DNA from: Candidatus Gastranaerophilales bacterium
GTDB lineage: Bacteria; Cyanobacteriota; Vampirovibrionia; Gastranaerophilales; Gastranaerophilaceae
DNA length: 64,000 nt
Direction of reading: 5' to 3'
Assembly (NCBI GenBank): GCA_016280955.1
Contig: JAEEHV010000042.1
Coordinates: 1-64,000, forward strand
Shown here: positions 27,942 to 35,941 of the stretch, one piece after another
How positions within the stretch are numbered: position 1 is the first letter of the stretch
Layout: every line of letters begins with the position of its first letter
Notes under the pieces: model-generated
The model's input: only the letters and a program-made list of their open reading frames with translations
Databases searched by the model: none
What the model was told of the DNA's origin: nothing
Translations under genes and position numbers: made by a program

Positions 27942-28769
27942 ATGAAAGCGGATTTATGTACATTTAAAAAATCACTTATACAAACCCGGAAAAACTTTTG
28001 TCATATTGAAAAACTTAATCCCAAAAATATCGGATGGATAAGACCTGACGGTATTATAAGTTTTCAGACGTCAGAAGCGGCAGAAAGTTATGCAAAGAAC
28101 CGATGTGTTTCAGCACTAAATTCTGCAAAACCTTTTGAAAGAGGAATTGTGGTAAAAGATAATAAAATTTTGGCAGAAGTTCAGGGCGGTGTTACACAGG
28201 TAGATATGAGTGAATATTCCGGGATAATGGCGGGTACGGCTTTCTATCACGGGCATGTGCGTGTGAGAGGAAATATGGAATTACCCTTGTCGCTGGCGGA
28301 TTATTTGGCAATGTTAACTCATCACGTTAAAAAAGTTGTTGCAATCAATAAAGATGGCGAACATTCAACATTAATTCAAAAACCTCAAAAGAATCGGTTT
28401 TTAAAATTGTTGCCCAAAGAATGGCAGGATATATTAATAAGAGCCAAACAGATAAAAATGGGAAAATTTGCGGTTTCTGCATTCAGTAAAGAATATGCAA
28501 AGCTTTTTCCCGAAAATTTGCAGAGAAAAATGGAATGTGCATTGCATGTAAATTGTGGAATTATTTATGGCAATAATAATAAAATTAAAAATTTTTATGA
28601 AAAAGAAAAAAATTTTTCTTTTGAAGAAAGTTTAGAAGTGGACAGTGTTGCAAAACAGATAACGGAAGACGGAGCTTTAGCAGAACTGATTAATAATTTT
28701 TGGATAAAAATTTCTAAAAAATTGAATTGTATTTATAGTACCGATTTTGCGGGATTAACGAAAAAATAA
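27942..28769 (+). CDS. unknown protein with H-x-H...S-x-x-D pattern
   Basis: 275 residues. I do not recognise a family with certainty. A stretch around 95-125 reads FYHGHVRVRGN, then LPLSLADY, preceded by a Glu in ILAEVQGG; this recalls the E...H-x-H...S-x-x-D metal site of JAMM/MPN peptidases, but the spacing between HGH and S is longer than in that family. The C-terminal half is helical and lysine-rich. No ribosome-binding site or clear leaderless promoter is seen before the ATG, so the start is uncertain. It lies between two other unknown genes. Confidence 0.6.
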   Translation: MKADLCTFKKSLIQTRKNFCHIEKLNPKNIGWIRPDGIISFQTSEAAESYAKNRCVSALNSAKPFERGIVVKDNKILAEVQGGVTQVDMSEYSGIMAGTAFYHGHVRVRGNMELPLSLADYLAMLTHHVKKVVAINKDGEHSTLIQKPQKNRFLKLLPKEWQDILIRAKQIKMGKFAVSAFSKEYAKLFPENLQRKMECALHVNCGIIYGNNNKIKNFYEKEKNFSFEESLEVDSVAKQITEDGALAELINNFWIKISKKLNCIYSTDFAGLTKK

Positions 28770-28873
28770 CCGGTAAAATGTACAATTTTGTTACAAATTT
28801 ATAATTTTAGAGAAAAATACGGCAACTTTTAAATACAAAATAACTTTATATAAATATGGGGAAATAATATTTT

Positions 28874-29875
28874 ATGACAGACTGGGGAACCGTATTATTT
28901 AATGCATATAAAAAAAGCCGTCCGATATTGCTTGACGGTACAACAAGTATTGCCCATAATGTAGGATTTTCTGTGAAAAATCCTTATATATTAGAATGTT
29001 TGCCGGATTCGTTAATAAAATCGGCTTCTGTGTTTGAAGGTAAAAAACTACAAACAGTATGCAGAGTTATAGATAATCCCGAATTAATAAACAGATATTT
29101 GCGTTTTTGCGGATATTTAAAAGGATTAAAGAAAAAATCACCAAACCAATATCTTGCAGATTTATATAAGAAGCTTGCCACTCATAAATCAAAACCTGAA
29201 ATATGGCTTGATTTTGCAAAAAGAGCCGAAAACGGAGAAATTAAAGGTGCAGACTTATACACTAAAATTATAGATTCCGAATACGATGTTTTAAGGCTTG
29301 CGGAATATGACCTGTTAAATGTCAGTCCGAACATAAGCGAATTAACAGGAAAATCAACGTCTAAAATCGCCGCCATTGAGCAAAAAGGATGGCACTACAG
29401 AAAATTAAAAGGAACTCCTCATTTTAATCCAAAATACAGAATCTCAATTAATGCGAATGGTAATGAAAAATTAATTAAAACACTGGATGAATATGTGAAT
29501 GCCCAAAGGTATTATAAAACCCCTGATTATAGTGCAAACTGGCTGGAAAGACATGATCCGGTTACCATATATTTTAAAAACAAACCAACAGATGCGGAAA
29601 TAAATGAATTGGTAACAAGGCTAAAAAATTGTGACGGAATCAGGTCAACCAAAGATGTTCTTTTGGGAACAAAACTATATCCAGGCATTGCTATGCAAAC
29701 AAGTCCGGATAAACAGGAAGTGTTAAGTTTGATACAAAGGTGCTATGCAGCATCACCTGATTTCGGTGCGGCGGCAGAAAGATATTTAACAAATCCTTTG
29801 ACAAAAGAGATAAAAGCAAGTGCAGGGCAGGTTTCTGCTGTAGAAAATGTACTTAAAAATGTAATATTTACTTAA
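28874..29875 (+). CDS. unknown protein, effector-like layout
   Basis: 333 residues, no recognised family, no signal peptide or membrane helix. The N-terminal half is helical. Around 193-245 there is a beta-rich part with YRISINANGNEKLI, then YYKTPDYSANW, then RHDPVTIYF, a spacing of R, N, K-T-P and R-x-D residues that loosely recalls HopA1-type effector proteins; this is only a pattern impression. GGGGAAA precedes the ATG. The gene follows the 275-residue unknown after 104 nt. Confidence 0.6.
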   Translation: MTDWGTVLFNAYKKSRPILLDGTTSIAHNVGFSVKNPYILECLPDSLIKSASVFEGKKLQTVCRVIDNPELINRYLRFCGYLKGLKKKSPNQYLADLYKKLATHKSKPEIWLDFAKRAENGEIKGADLYTKIIDSEYDVLRLAEYDLLNVSPNISELTGKSTSKIAAIEQKGWHYRKLKGTPHFNPKYRISINANGNEKLIKTLDEYVNAQRYYKTPDYSANWLERHDPVTIYFKNKPTDAEINELVTRLKNCDGIRSTKDVLLGTKLYPGIAMQTSPDKQEVLSLIQRCYAASPDFGAAAERYLTNPLTKEIKASAGQVSAVENVLKNVIFT

Positions 29876-30035
29876 TAGTTCGTATGAAGCAGTTCTGATT
29901 ATTGGTTTGATAATCTTGTAGCATAGAACTTATACCAATAAAGTGTAAAAAAATGTAAAAACTTTTCAGTCAATAAGCAATTTTTTAGTCAATTTGTATT
30001 TATGAAATATAAGGGACAAAAAAGAGGAGTTTAAA

Positions 30036-30459
30036 ATGGCAATCTTTTTTCAATTATTGAATAACTATGGTAATGCTGTAAAAAAACGATATTTTAACAT
30101 ACACTACGCATCCTGATAACAGCAATTTGCTTATTGTCCAAAAAGTCAGCAATAAGAATGTTCAACAACCGAAGGATCCTCTTAAAAATTATACTCCCGG
30201 TATTAGAACAGTAGAAGAAGTTTTTGGGAATAAAAAAGTAAAAATCAAAACAATAACGACTGTTGACAAAGATAATGACAATACAATTATAACAGTTGTA
30301 GAAGAGTCTAAATATCACATATCAAAAAAGAAAATAATAATTCATCCTGACAGATCTCAAGAAATACAATCCGAATGTAAAAATAAGGTCAAAACTTGTA
30401 ATATGCCTTTGGGTTTTGCACAAAAATATCTTGGTACTTCAGTAAAATTAAGTAATTAA
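30036..30459 (+). pseudogene. small gene interrupted by a one-base shift in an A7 tract
   Basis: A strong ribosome-binding site (AGAGGAG) leads to ATG 30036 and MAIFFQLLNNYGNAVKK, which stops at 30116. A second frame is open from about 30082 to 30459. The two join smoothly if one A is removed from the A7 run at 30080-30086, giving about 140 residues with a basic C-terminal part (KKVKIKTITTV, KKKIIIHPDRS). The downstream frame alone could start only at a TTG (30127) without a ribosome-binding site. It may be a sequencing error, a decayed gene, a phase-variable gene or +1 frameshifting. No family recognised. Confidence 0.6.
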
Positions 30460-30570
30460 ATTAAAGAACTTGAAATTATAAGATAAAAATACTTTTAATC
30501 GTCAGGATATAGTGTTGTTGTAAAAGAACTGTCGGTTTGAGTATTTTGAACAATCGTTATGATAATTTTG

Positions 30571-30608
30571 TCCGCAAGGGTGGATTCGAACCGCAAGGCT
30601 TCAAGTCC
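30571..30608 (-). other. tRNA-like relic
   Basis: On the minus strand it reads through GGTTCGAATCC, the conserved T-arm core, flanked by an anticodon-like CTTGAAG and by CTTGCGG. The T-stem does not pair well, and there is no 5' half, so it is not a working tRNA. CCGCAAGG occurs twice (30572-30579 and 30591-30598). It could be left from an integration event. Confidence 0.35.
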
Positions 30609-30730
30609 ATATTATATTTATATTTTCAGAATTATTTATTTTGCTATTATATTAATCCTCCAAATTTATCTATTACACAATCAGATTAACTCTTGTCGGC
30701 AACAATATCAACTAGCCAACTGGCTATTTT

Positions 30731-30757
30731 ATTGTCTAAATTTTAGACAATTTTTTA
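30731..30757 (+). terminator. intrinsic terminator in the gap before the calpain-like gene
   Basis: ATTGTCTAAA (30731-30740) and TTTAGACAAT (30742-30751) form a near-perfect stem followed by TTTTTAT. No protein gene precedes it closely; it may end a small RNA or a long transcript from the frameshifted gene. Confidence 0.7.
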
Positions 30758-30845
30758 TTTAGTTTTGTTACAAATAATTATTTGTCTGAAATTTACATCA
30801 AAATAAATATTTAATATATATAAGAGCAGTATATTAAGAGGTATT

Positions 30846-32222
30846 ATGACTACTGAAAATAATAAGATTTCACCTCTATTCACTCTAAATTATATTAAAG
30901 ACACTTTAAAATCAAAAAAAACAATGTCCAATGCAGAATTATCAATATTTGAGAATTTATTCAACAAAGTTGATAAAGAAGATTTAAATGGCAATTTGTT
31001 TCAAGATGGAGAATCTGATAAAATATTAAATTCTAATGAACAAAGTAAGTTAAAACAGTTATTAAAAAATCGATATCCCAAAATATATAATGCTGTAAGC
31101 AAAGTTCTTGTAGAATTTGATAATATGACAAGTAATGAAATATTAACACACAATATCATGCTTCAAAACGATTGGGGATTAGTTTTTAATCATACATTGT
31201 CATTACATAATTTAAAAGATATAAATATCGAAAATTTCATGGACATGAAAAAACTTCACTTACGAACGCCTCTTTTAACAAAGATTGCTATGGACTCAGT
31301 ATATGCAGATAGTAAAGCAGATCGTAACAGTATGATATTAGAAAAATTTAACGAGTTTGCAAATTATTTACTGAAAAAAGCGAAAGAACGAAATGTATAT
31401 TATAAAGATTTCGAGAAAAATATTAATGATACTTATGAAAAGAAAGATTTAAAATATTTTGCTATAGCAATTGATAGATTGGCTGATAGAATATTAATAG
31501 ATACAGATAAAGATAAGACTATTACTGCTTCCAAAAGGGCAATAGAACTAAAAGATCCAAACGGTTGTATTGATGAAAACTTTATTCAAGGATATACTGG
31601 GGATTGTTGGTTTATTTCTGCATTAGAATCAATTTGTACTGATAAAAATATTCTGGATAAAGTAAATAAAATGATAGCGGTTAATAAAGAGAATGGAGCA
31701 ATAAAAAGTGTAACAGTAAATATTCAAGGAAAAGATTATACTATAGACTATGAAAATATAAAAAGAGCCAATGAATATTCAACCGGAGATATGGATGTCA
31801 GAGCTTTAGAAATGGCAATTAATCAATTTATGCATGAAAATGATTTAGGTGATATACACCTTGGTGGAACAATGGCAAAAGCTTTTACATATCTGTTTGG
31901 CAAAGATAATATAGAAATAAATGATTATAGATATGATCCAGAAGAATATATAAATAATATAAAAACTCTTTGTGGTAAAGATGAAAGATTTCTCTCTGGT
32001 ATTTCTATTGGAGCTGGTGACAGTAACAAAAAATTATATGCATTTGATGAAAACGGAAATAAATATGAATTAAGTTATAGTCATGCATATAATTATAATA
32101 AAATTGACACAGAATACCTATATTTTAATGATCCTAAAGCTTCAAATAAAGAATTAAAAATGAAAATCAGTGATTTCAAAAATATAGAAAATGCCGGTGG
32201 AACAATTATCAAATTTAAGTAG
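30846..32222 (+). CDS. calpain-like cysteine protease (family C2)
   Basis: 458 residues. The catalytic domain (about 235-458) has the papain-fold triad in calpain order: C254 in QGYTGDCWFISALE, H413 in SYSHAYNY and N428 in YLYFNDPK. Just before it, DTDKDKTIT (219-227) resembles an EF-hand calcium loop, and DLNGNLFQDGESDKI (46-60) resembles another. The N-terminal 200 residues are helical without a known domain. There is no signal peptide, so it acts in the cytosol or is exported by a specialised route. Very AT-rich compared with housekeeping genes and flanked by non-coding repeats, which suggests recent acquisition. No strong ribosome-binding site beyond AAGAGG. Confidence 0.8.
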   Translation: MTTENNKISPLFTLNYIKDTLKSKKTMSNAELSIFENLFNKVDKEDLNGNLFQDGESDKILNSNEQSKLKQLLKNRYPKIYNAVSKVLVEFDNMTSNEILTHNIMLQNDWGLVFNHTLSLHNLKDINIENFMDMKKLHLRTPLLTKIAMDSVYADSKADRNSMILEKFNEFANYLLKKAKERNVYYKDFEKNINDTYEKKDLKYFAIAIDRLADRILIDTDKDKTITASKRAIELKDPNGCIDENFIQGYTGDCWFISALESICTDKNILDKVNKMIAVNKENGAIKSVTVNIQGKDYTIDYENIKRANEYSTGDMDVRALEMAINQFMHENDLGDIHLGGTMAKAFTYLFGKDNIEINDYRYDPEEYINNIKTLCGKDERFLSGISIGAGDSNKKLYAFDENGNKYELSYSHAYNYNKIDTEYLYFNDPKASNKELKMKISDFKNIENAGGTIIKFK

Positions 32223-32355
32223 AATAAAGAAACAGAACATTTATTGTAAAGTAACAGGTGGTTTGATAATTTTAATCGCCAAAACTGGCATGGTCATTGA
32301 GTTTTTGTTTTTTTAGTTCCGCAAACGAAAAATTTACGATTTCAAAACGGACTTT

Positions 32356-32391
32356 CCGAAATAATCAAACTAACCGAAATAATCAAACTAA
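32356..32391. repeat. 18-bp tandem repeat, two perfect copies
   Basis: CCGAAATAATCAAACTAA occurs twice head to tail (32356-32373 and 32374-32391). A degenerate version (ATCAAACTAACTGAAATAAT, then CAAACTA) lies at 32541-32567, and an inverted CAGTTTGATT near 32470. Confidence 0.8.
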
Positions 32392-32661
32392 ATGCCAAAT
32401 TGAGCTATTATTGATTTTAAGACGAATTTCATCGCAAAAAAACAGACCGGAAAAAGACCGTTTTCGACCAGTTTGATTTTTTTATTTTTTCAAACTTCCG
32501 ACCGCTAAAATACCCATAAACACTAAAACACACAAAAAAAATCAAACTAACTGAAATAATCAAACTACTCAAAAAAATACAGTAGCCACTTTCCCAAAAT
32601 TATCAAAGTAGTGTCTTTTATCAAAAGTCTTGTCGCTATACAAAAATACAATCAACCCAAT

Positions 32662-32696
32662 AAAAAACGGTCAAGACATAAGTCTGACCGTTTTTT
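32662..32696 (-). terminator. terminator of tRNA-Ser
   Basis: Perfect 12-bp arms AAAAAACGGTCA (32662-32673) and 32685-32696 with an 11-nt loop, T-rich on both exits. It lies 4 nt beyond the 3' end of the minus-strand tRNA. Confidence 0.85.
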
Positions 32697-32699
32697 ATA

Positions 32700-32786
32700 C
32701 AGAGGGGATGGGATTCGAACCCACGGTGGAGTTACCCCCACACAACCCTTCCAAGATTGCACCATCAACCACTCGGACACCCCTCT
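32700..32786 (-). tRNA. tRNA-Ser (anticodon GGA)
   Basis: On the minus strand the acceptor arm AGAGGGG (32786-32780) pairs with CCCCTCT (32707-32701), with G as discriminator. The anticodon loop CTTGGAAG contains GGA (reads UCC/UCU). A long variable arm (GTTGTGTGGGGGTAACTCCAC) identifies a class II serine tRNA, and the T arm reads GGGTTCGAATCCC. The 3' CCA is not encoded. 87 nt. Confidence 0.95.
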
Positions 32787-32908
32787 ATGGTTAATAATTA
32801 TTATATATAATACTTTTTTTGTTGTAAAGTGGCTTTGAAAAACTCAAATATTTCGTACTAAACGAACTGTTCTCATATAATTATCTTCCATATTTATTCA
32901 ATCAGAGT

Positions 32909-32920
32909 TATAATGAACGT
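32909..32920 (+). promoter_or_regulatory. -10 box of the wHTH gene, predicted leaderless
   Basis: TATAAT (32909-32914), 6 nt, then ATG at 32921. No Shine-Dalgarno and no strong -35 hexamer. Confidence 0.5.
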
Positions 32921-33238
32921 ATGGCATACGAAATTGCAGAAGATACTTGTTTAAAAATGGTCGGGCTTGAGCTCATGTTTCTTACCCCGGATAAATACAG
33001 TAATGAAGACGGCATTACTGCCGTTGAGCTTGCAAAACTTGTTAATCTTCCTTTGGAAATTGTCAAAAAAAAACTGCAAATTCTCAAAGATAAAGACATA
33101 GTCCGTGTAAAAGGCATCAACCCCAAATATTGGTTGTTTGATGAATACAATTTTCAAAGGCTTGACGATGATGATGAAATATTTCATCTTTTGTGTAATT
33201 TTGAAGATGTCGATTTTGATAAATATTTTACATTCTAA
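32921..33238 (+). CDS. small winged-helix DNA-binding protein
   Basis: 105 residues. Residues 30-75 (GITAVELAKLVNLPLEIVKKKLQILKDKDIVRVKG) have the shape of a winged helix-turn-helix with a following wing. The C-terminus is strongly acidic (LDDDDEIFHLL, NFEDVDFDKYF). It may regulate the oxidoreductase gene that follows after 18 nt, but it could equally be a general DNA-binding protein. The message is probably leaderless: TATAAT ends 6 nt before the ATG. Confidence 0.7.
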   Translation: MAYEIAEDTCLKMVGLELMFLTPDKYSNEDGITAVELAKLVNLPLEIVKKKLQILKDKDIVRVKGINPKYWLFDEYNFQRLDDDDEIFHLLCNFEDVDFDKYFTF

Positions 33239-33256
33239 AAAATAATAAGGGGGAGT

Positions 33257-34498
33257 ATGGAAAAGTCAGATATAGGAATTATTGGCGGCGGTCCTGCGGG
33301 ATATACCTTAGGTATGATGTATGCAAAACAGGGAAAGTCAGTTATTATTTTTGAAAAGGATAAATTGGGCGGAACCTGTCTTAACAAAGGCTGCATACCG
33401 ACAAAAACTTTTTTGCATTATTCGGATTTGTATGCGCAGTATAACAAGCTGTGGAAAAATGAAACAGATAATGTGACAAATATAAATAAATATCTTCCCC
33501 CATTTGAAAAAATAGTTGAGAAAAAGAATCAAACTGTTGAAAAAATCAGGAAATCTCTTGAACTTGCAGTGAAAAATTCCGGTGCTAAAACAATATATGC
33601 AGATGCCTGTGTTAAAGACAAAAATACGGTATCAGCTGACGGAATTGATTATGTATTTGACAAAATTGTAATTGCAACAGGTGCAAAACCACGTGTAATA
33701 GCTGGTTTAGAATATGACGGTGAATTTATTCTCAGCTCTGACGACATTCTGGAGTTACAAACTTTGCCGGCATCGATTCTTATTGTAGGTTCAGGTGCAA
33801 TCGGTATTGAATGGGCAAGAATTTTATCAAACTTCGGGGCAGAAGTAACTGTAGTTGAAATTGCCGAACATCTTATTCCGCCTGCCGATATTGAAGTTTC
33901 AAAAAGGATTGAAAGAATTTTTAAACAGAATAAAATAAAATTTTACCTTAATGATTGTGTGGAATCTGTTAATAATAGAACGGTTAAACTAAAAAGCGGA
34001 GCAGAGTTGAATCCTGAAAAGATTTTGGTTGCCGTTGGCAGAACTCCTGTTTGCCCGAAATGTGATTGTGAGAATGTTATCGGAGATGCCTGCGGAGAAA
34101 TTCAACTGGCACATTATGCAATCCATCAGGCAAAATCAGAGGCTCTCGGGATTCCGTTTGATAAGAAACTGGTTCCATCCGTAATATATGGTGAGCCGGA
34201 AATAGCCTGGGTTGGTATTCGGGAGCAGGATATGGATTATGATTGCAAAAAGGTGATTCTGCCAATTACCGCATTGGGAAAAGCCTGGTGTGACGACTCA
34301 ATAGACGGGTTTATAAAACTTATTACAAAAAATAATAAAATTCTTGGTGCTCATATAATATCAAAAGAAGCATCAAGTTTAATACATATAATACTTTTAG
34401 CAATACAAAAAGGATTGAGTACGGATGATATAAAAGAAATTTGTTTTGCTCACCCTACTTATGCGGAGGGTATTTTTGAATTAATGATGAATTGTTGA
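33257..34498 (+). CDS. shortened dihydrolipoamide dehydrogenase-like flavoprotein
   Basis: 413-residue pyridine nucleotide-disulfide oxidoreductase. FAD loop GIIGGGPAGYTLG (7-19), redox pair C41 and C46 in GGTCLNKGCIPTK, NAD loop VGSGAIGIEWA (about 173-183) and the catalytic His-Glu H399/E404 in AHPTYAEGIFE are all present. Compared with the 450-475 residues of Lpd, about 33 residues are missing between VGRTP and IGDA...LAH, including the end of the FAD domain; CPKCDCEN stands there instead. It may be a variant Lpd or a mercuric reductase-like enzyme. GGGGGAG precedes the ATG. It follows the wHTH gene after 18 nt; no lipoyl-complex genes are near. Confidence 0.8.
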   Translation: MEKSDIGIIGGGPAGYTLGMMYAKQGKSVIIFEKDKLGGTCLNKGCIPTKTFLHYSDLYAQYNKLWKNETDNVTNINKYLPPFEKIVEKKNQTVEKIRKSLELAVKNSGAKTIYADACVKDKNTVSADGIDYVFDKIVIATGAKPRVIAGLEYDGEFILSSDDILELQTLPASILIVGSGAIGIEWARILSNFGAEVTVVEIAEHLIPPADIEVSKRIERIFKQNKIKFYLNDCVESVNNRTVKLKSGAELNPEKILVAVGRTPVCPKCDCENVIGDACGEIQLAHYAIHQAKSEALGIPFDKKLVPSVIYGEPEIAWVGIREQDMDYDCKKVILPITALGKAWCDDSIDGFIKLITKNNKILGAHIISKEASSLIHIILLAIQKGLSTDDIKEICFAHPTYAEGIFELMMNC

Positions 34499-34500
34499 TA

Positions 34501-34538
34501 AAAAAAAGGCGGCGGCTTTCTAAGCCGCCGCCTTTTTT
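34501..34538. terminator. bidirectional terminator, 18-bp stem
   Basis: AAAAAAAGGCGGCGGCTT (34501-34518) pairs perfectly with 34523-34540 around TCTA and has T runs on both exits. It serves both the Lpd-like gene and the convergent SIMPL gene. Confidence 0.92.
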
Positions 34539-34545
34539 TTATTAT

Positions 34546-35265
34546 TTATTTGATTTTGAAAGTAACATTTGCTACAGCAGTAACTTTCTTATCTATAGTG
34601 GAAGTATCGCTGATACCTGAATCTGAAACATTTGTAGAGTCAACAGGTGTGATTTGATATACACCCATTCTTACCGCAGAGATTTTACCAACTTTGTTAT
34701 GAGATGGTTTTAACATTGATATTGCTCTGTTTCTTGCATCATTTGAAGCTTTTTCCAGAAGTGTAACTTTCAGTTCCGGAAGTTTTGAGTAATCATAAGA
34801 CGGTGTATAAACATTTATTGCAACACCTTTATTAATAAGGCTTGGAATATCTGATGCGATATCATGTATTAATTCGGCATTATCAGCTGAAATTGACACA
34901 ACCTGAGAATAATTGTAATGGTCAACTTCGTTCGTAGAATATCCTCTTGAATCATTTTTATAAGATGCATATATGCTTGGAGTTTTTAATTCGATTTTTT
35001 CTATTTTATTATCTTTTAAATATTGCTCTACTATTTTTAATTGTTCCTGAGCTGTTTTATATGCATCAAGTCTTGTAGGTTTTTTGATTTCTATTTCAAA
35101 ATCAAGGGAACCTTTGTCGGATTTAACAATTTCATAAGCCGAACCGGTTACTGATATTTCGTTTTTCTGAATTGTTGAAGATACCATTTTGGTTGATACA
35201 ACAAGTGCCAATCCGATTAAAATTCCTAATGAAACAATTTGCAGTTTTTCGATTCTTTCTATCAT
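34546..35265 (-). CDS. SIMPL-domain (DUF541) envelope protein
   Basis: 239 residues: a membrane anchor or signal (IVSLGILIGLALVVS, about 10-24) and a SIMPL domain. Typical blocks are ISVTGSAYEIVKSDKGSLDFEIEI and the C-terminal KASNDARNRAISMLKPSHNKVGKISAV, followed by VTAVANVTFKIK. SIMPL proteins are periplasmic or surface proteins linked to oxidative stress in some bacteria, with no known enzyme activity. AAGGAG precedes the ATG. Monocistronic. Confidence 0.87.
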   Translation of the reverse strand: MIERIEKLQIVSLGILIGLALVVSTKMVSSTIQKNEISVTGSAYEIVKSDKGSLDFEIEIKKPTRLDAYKTAQEQLKIVEQYLKDNKIEKIELKTPSIYASYKNDSRGYSTNEVDHYNYSQVVSISADNAELIHDIASDIPSLINKGVAINVYTPSYDYSKLPELKVTLLEKASNDARNRAISMLKPSHNKVGKISAVRMGVYQITPVDSTNVSDSGISDTSTIDKKVTAVANVTFKIK

Positions 35266-35422
35266 AATTACTCCTTTTCAATAATTTACAATATAATTTT
35301 ATAACAAAAAAAATATATACAACGATTATGATAATTCAGGCTCAGAACACTTGAAAAGGGTAAAACATGAGTTATAATGAAGGTGTGGAGTATGTGATTA
35401 TAAGTAACAGGAGTATGTCGGT

Positions 35423-35791
35423 ATGTTAAATTTGGCTTTTATGTCAAGGTTTAAGTCACAGCAAAAACAAAATTTAATCAGAAAAAATTACAGCGAAATA
35501 TACGCACATGAAGCTGCTCATAAACGTGCAGGCGGTTCTCTTGCCGGACCGATTGTGATTGAAAAGAATTCTGAGGGTATTCCTGTTGCAGGACATGTTT
35601 CAATAAAAATGCCTGTTCTCAACAAACAAAATCCGCAGGAAACCATCGATAATGCTAATATTGTATTTAAAGCAGCTCTTGCCCCTTCTGATCCTTCAGA
35701 ACAGGATTTGAAAGTTGCTTCTGCCGCAAAAACATTAAAATCAAAGGCTGAAAAGATTAAGCATGCTAAAAAATTAGATTATTATGCGTAA
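35423..35791 (+). CDS. small putative metalloprotease, HEAAH motif (SprA-related type)
   Basis: 122 residues. YAHEAAHKRAGG puts an HExxH zinc motif at H29-H33, and the following PIVIEKNSEGIPVAGHVSI, AALAPSDPSEQDLKVASAAKTL match the pattern of the small putative metalloprotease family related to SprA. Only the core is present, with no signal peptide. The N-terminus is short and basic. AGGAG precedes the ATG by 9 nt. Substrate unknown. Confidence 0.75.
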   Translation: MLNLAFMSRFKSQQKQNLIRKNYSEIYAHEAAHKRAGGSLAGPIVIEKNSEGIPVAGHVSIKMPVLNKQNPQETIDNANIVFKAALAPSDPSEQDLKVASAAKTLKSKAEKIKHAKKLDYYA

Positions 35792-35849
35792 TTATAGATT
35801 TTTTTTGTTAAAAATTGTTTAGATTCCTTATTTTTGGCATGGAAAACGA

Positions 35850-35877
35850 TTTACAAACAAATATCTGGTGCTATAAT
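35850..35877 (+). promoter_or_regulatory. HU gene promoter
   Basis: -35 TTTACA (35850-35855), 16-nt spacer, extended -10 TGC-TATAAT (35872-35877). The leader is about 58 nt. Confidence 0.6.
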
Positions 35878-35941
35878 AAGGAAATAAAAGAAATTTTAAT
35901 TTAGTGTTGTTAATTTTATGTCAGAGAGAAAGGAGACTATT

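Larger units (their letters stand above)
30460..30845. other. 386-nt stretch without a protein gene
   Basis: It holds a short sequence like the 3' part of a tRNA on the minus strand (30571-30608), a hairpin TAGCCA-AC-TGGCTA (30713-30726), a strong intrinsic terminator (30731-30757) and the leader of the calpain-like gene. An open frame at 30559-30762 has no ribosome-binding site and no protein-like composition, and I reject it. Confidence 0.6.
32223..32699. other. 477-nt stretch without a protein gene
   Basis: It contains an 18-bp tandem repeat with degenerate copies and the terminator of tRNA-Ser. Otherwise no gene or structured RNA is recognised. The base composition is uneven, with clusters of GACCG and CCGAC in AT-rich sequence. 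Confidence 0.6.

Noticed and set aside
30559-30762. 67-codon open frame in the gap before the calpain gene
   Set aside because: Begins inside the tRNA-like relic, ends after the terminator, no ribosome-binding site; composition is that of AT-rich non-coding DNA.
32223-32640. CRISPR array
   Set aside because: The 18-bp repeats are tandem without spacers and degenerate; no cas genes in the window.
32611-32838. 75-codon open frame covering tRNA-Ser
   Set aside because: It reads through the antisense of a clear tRNA gene and its terminator.
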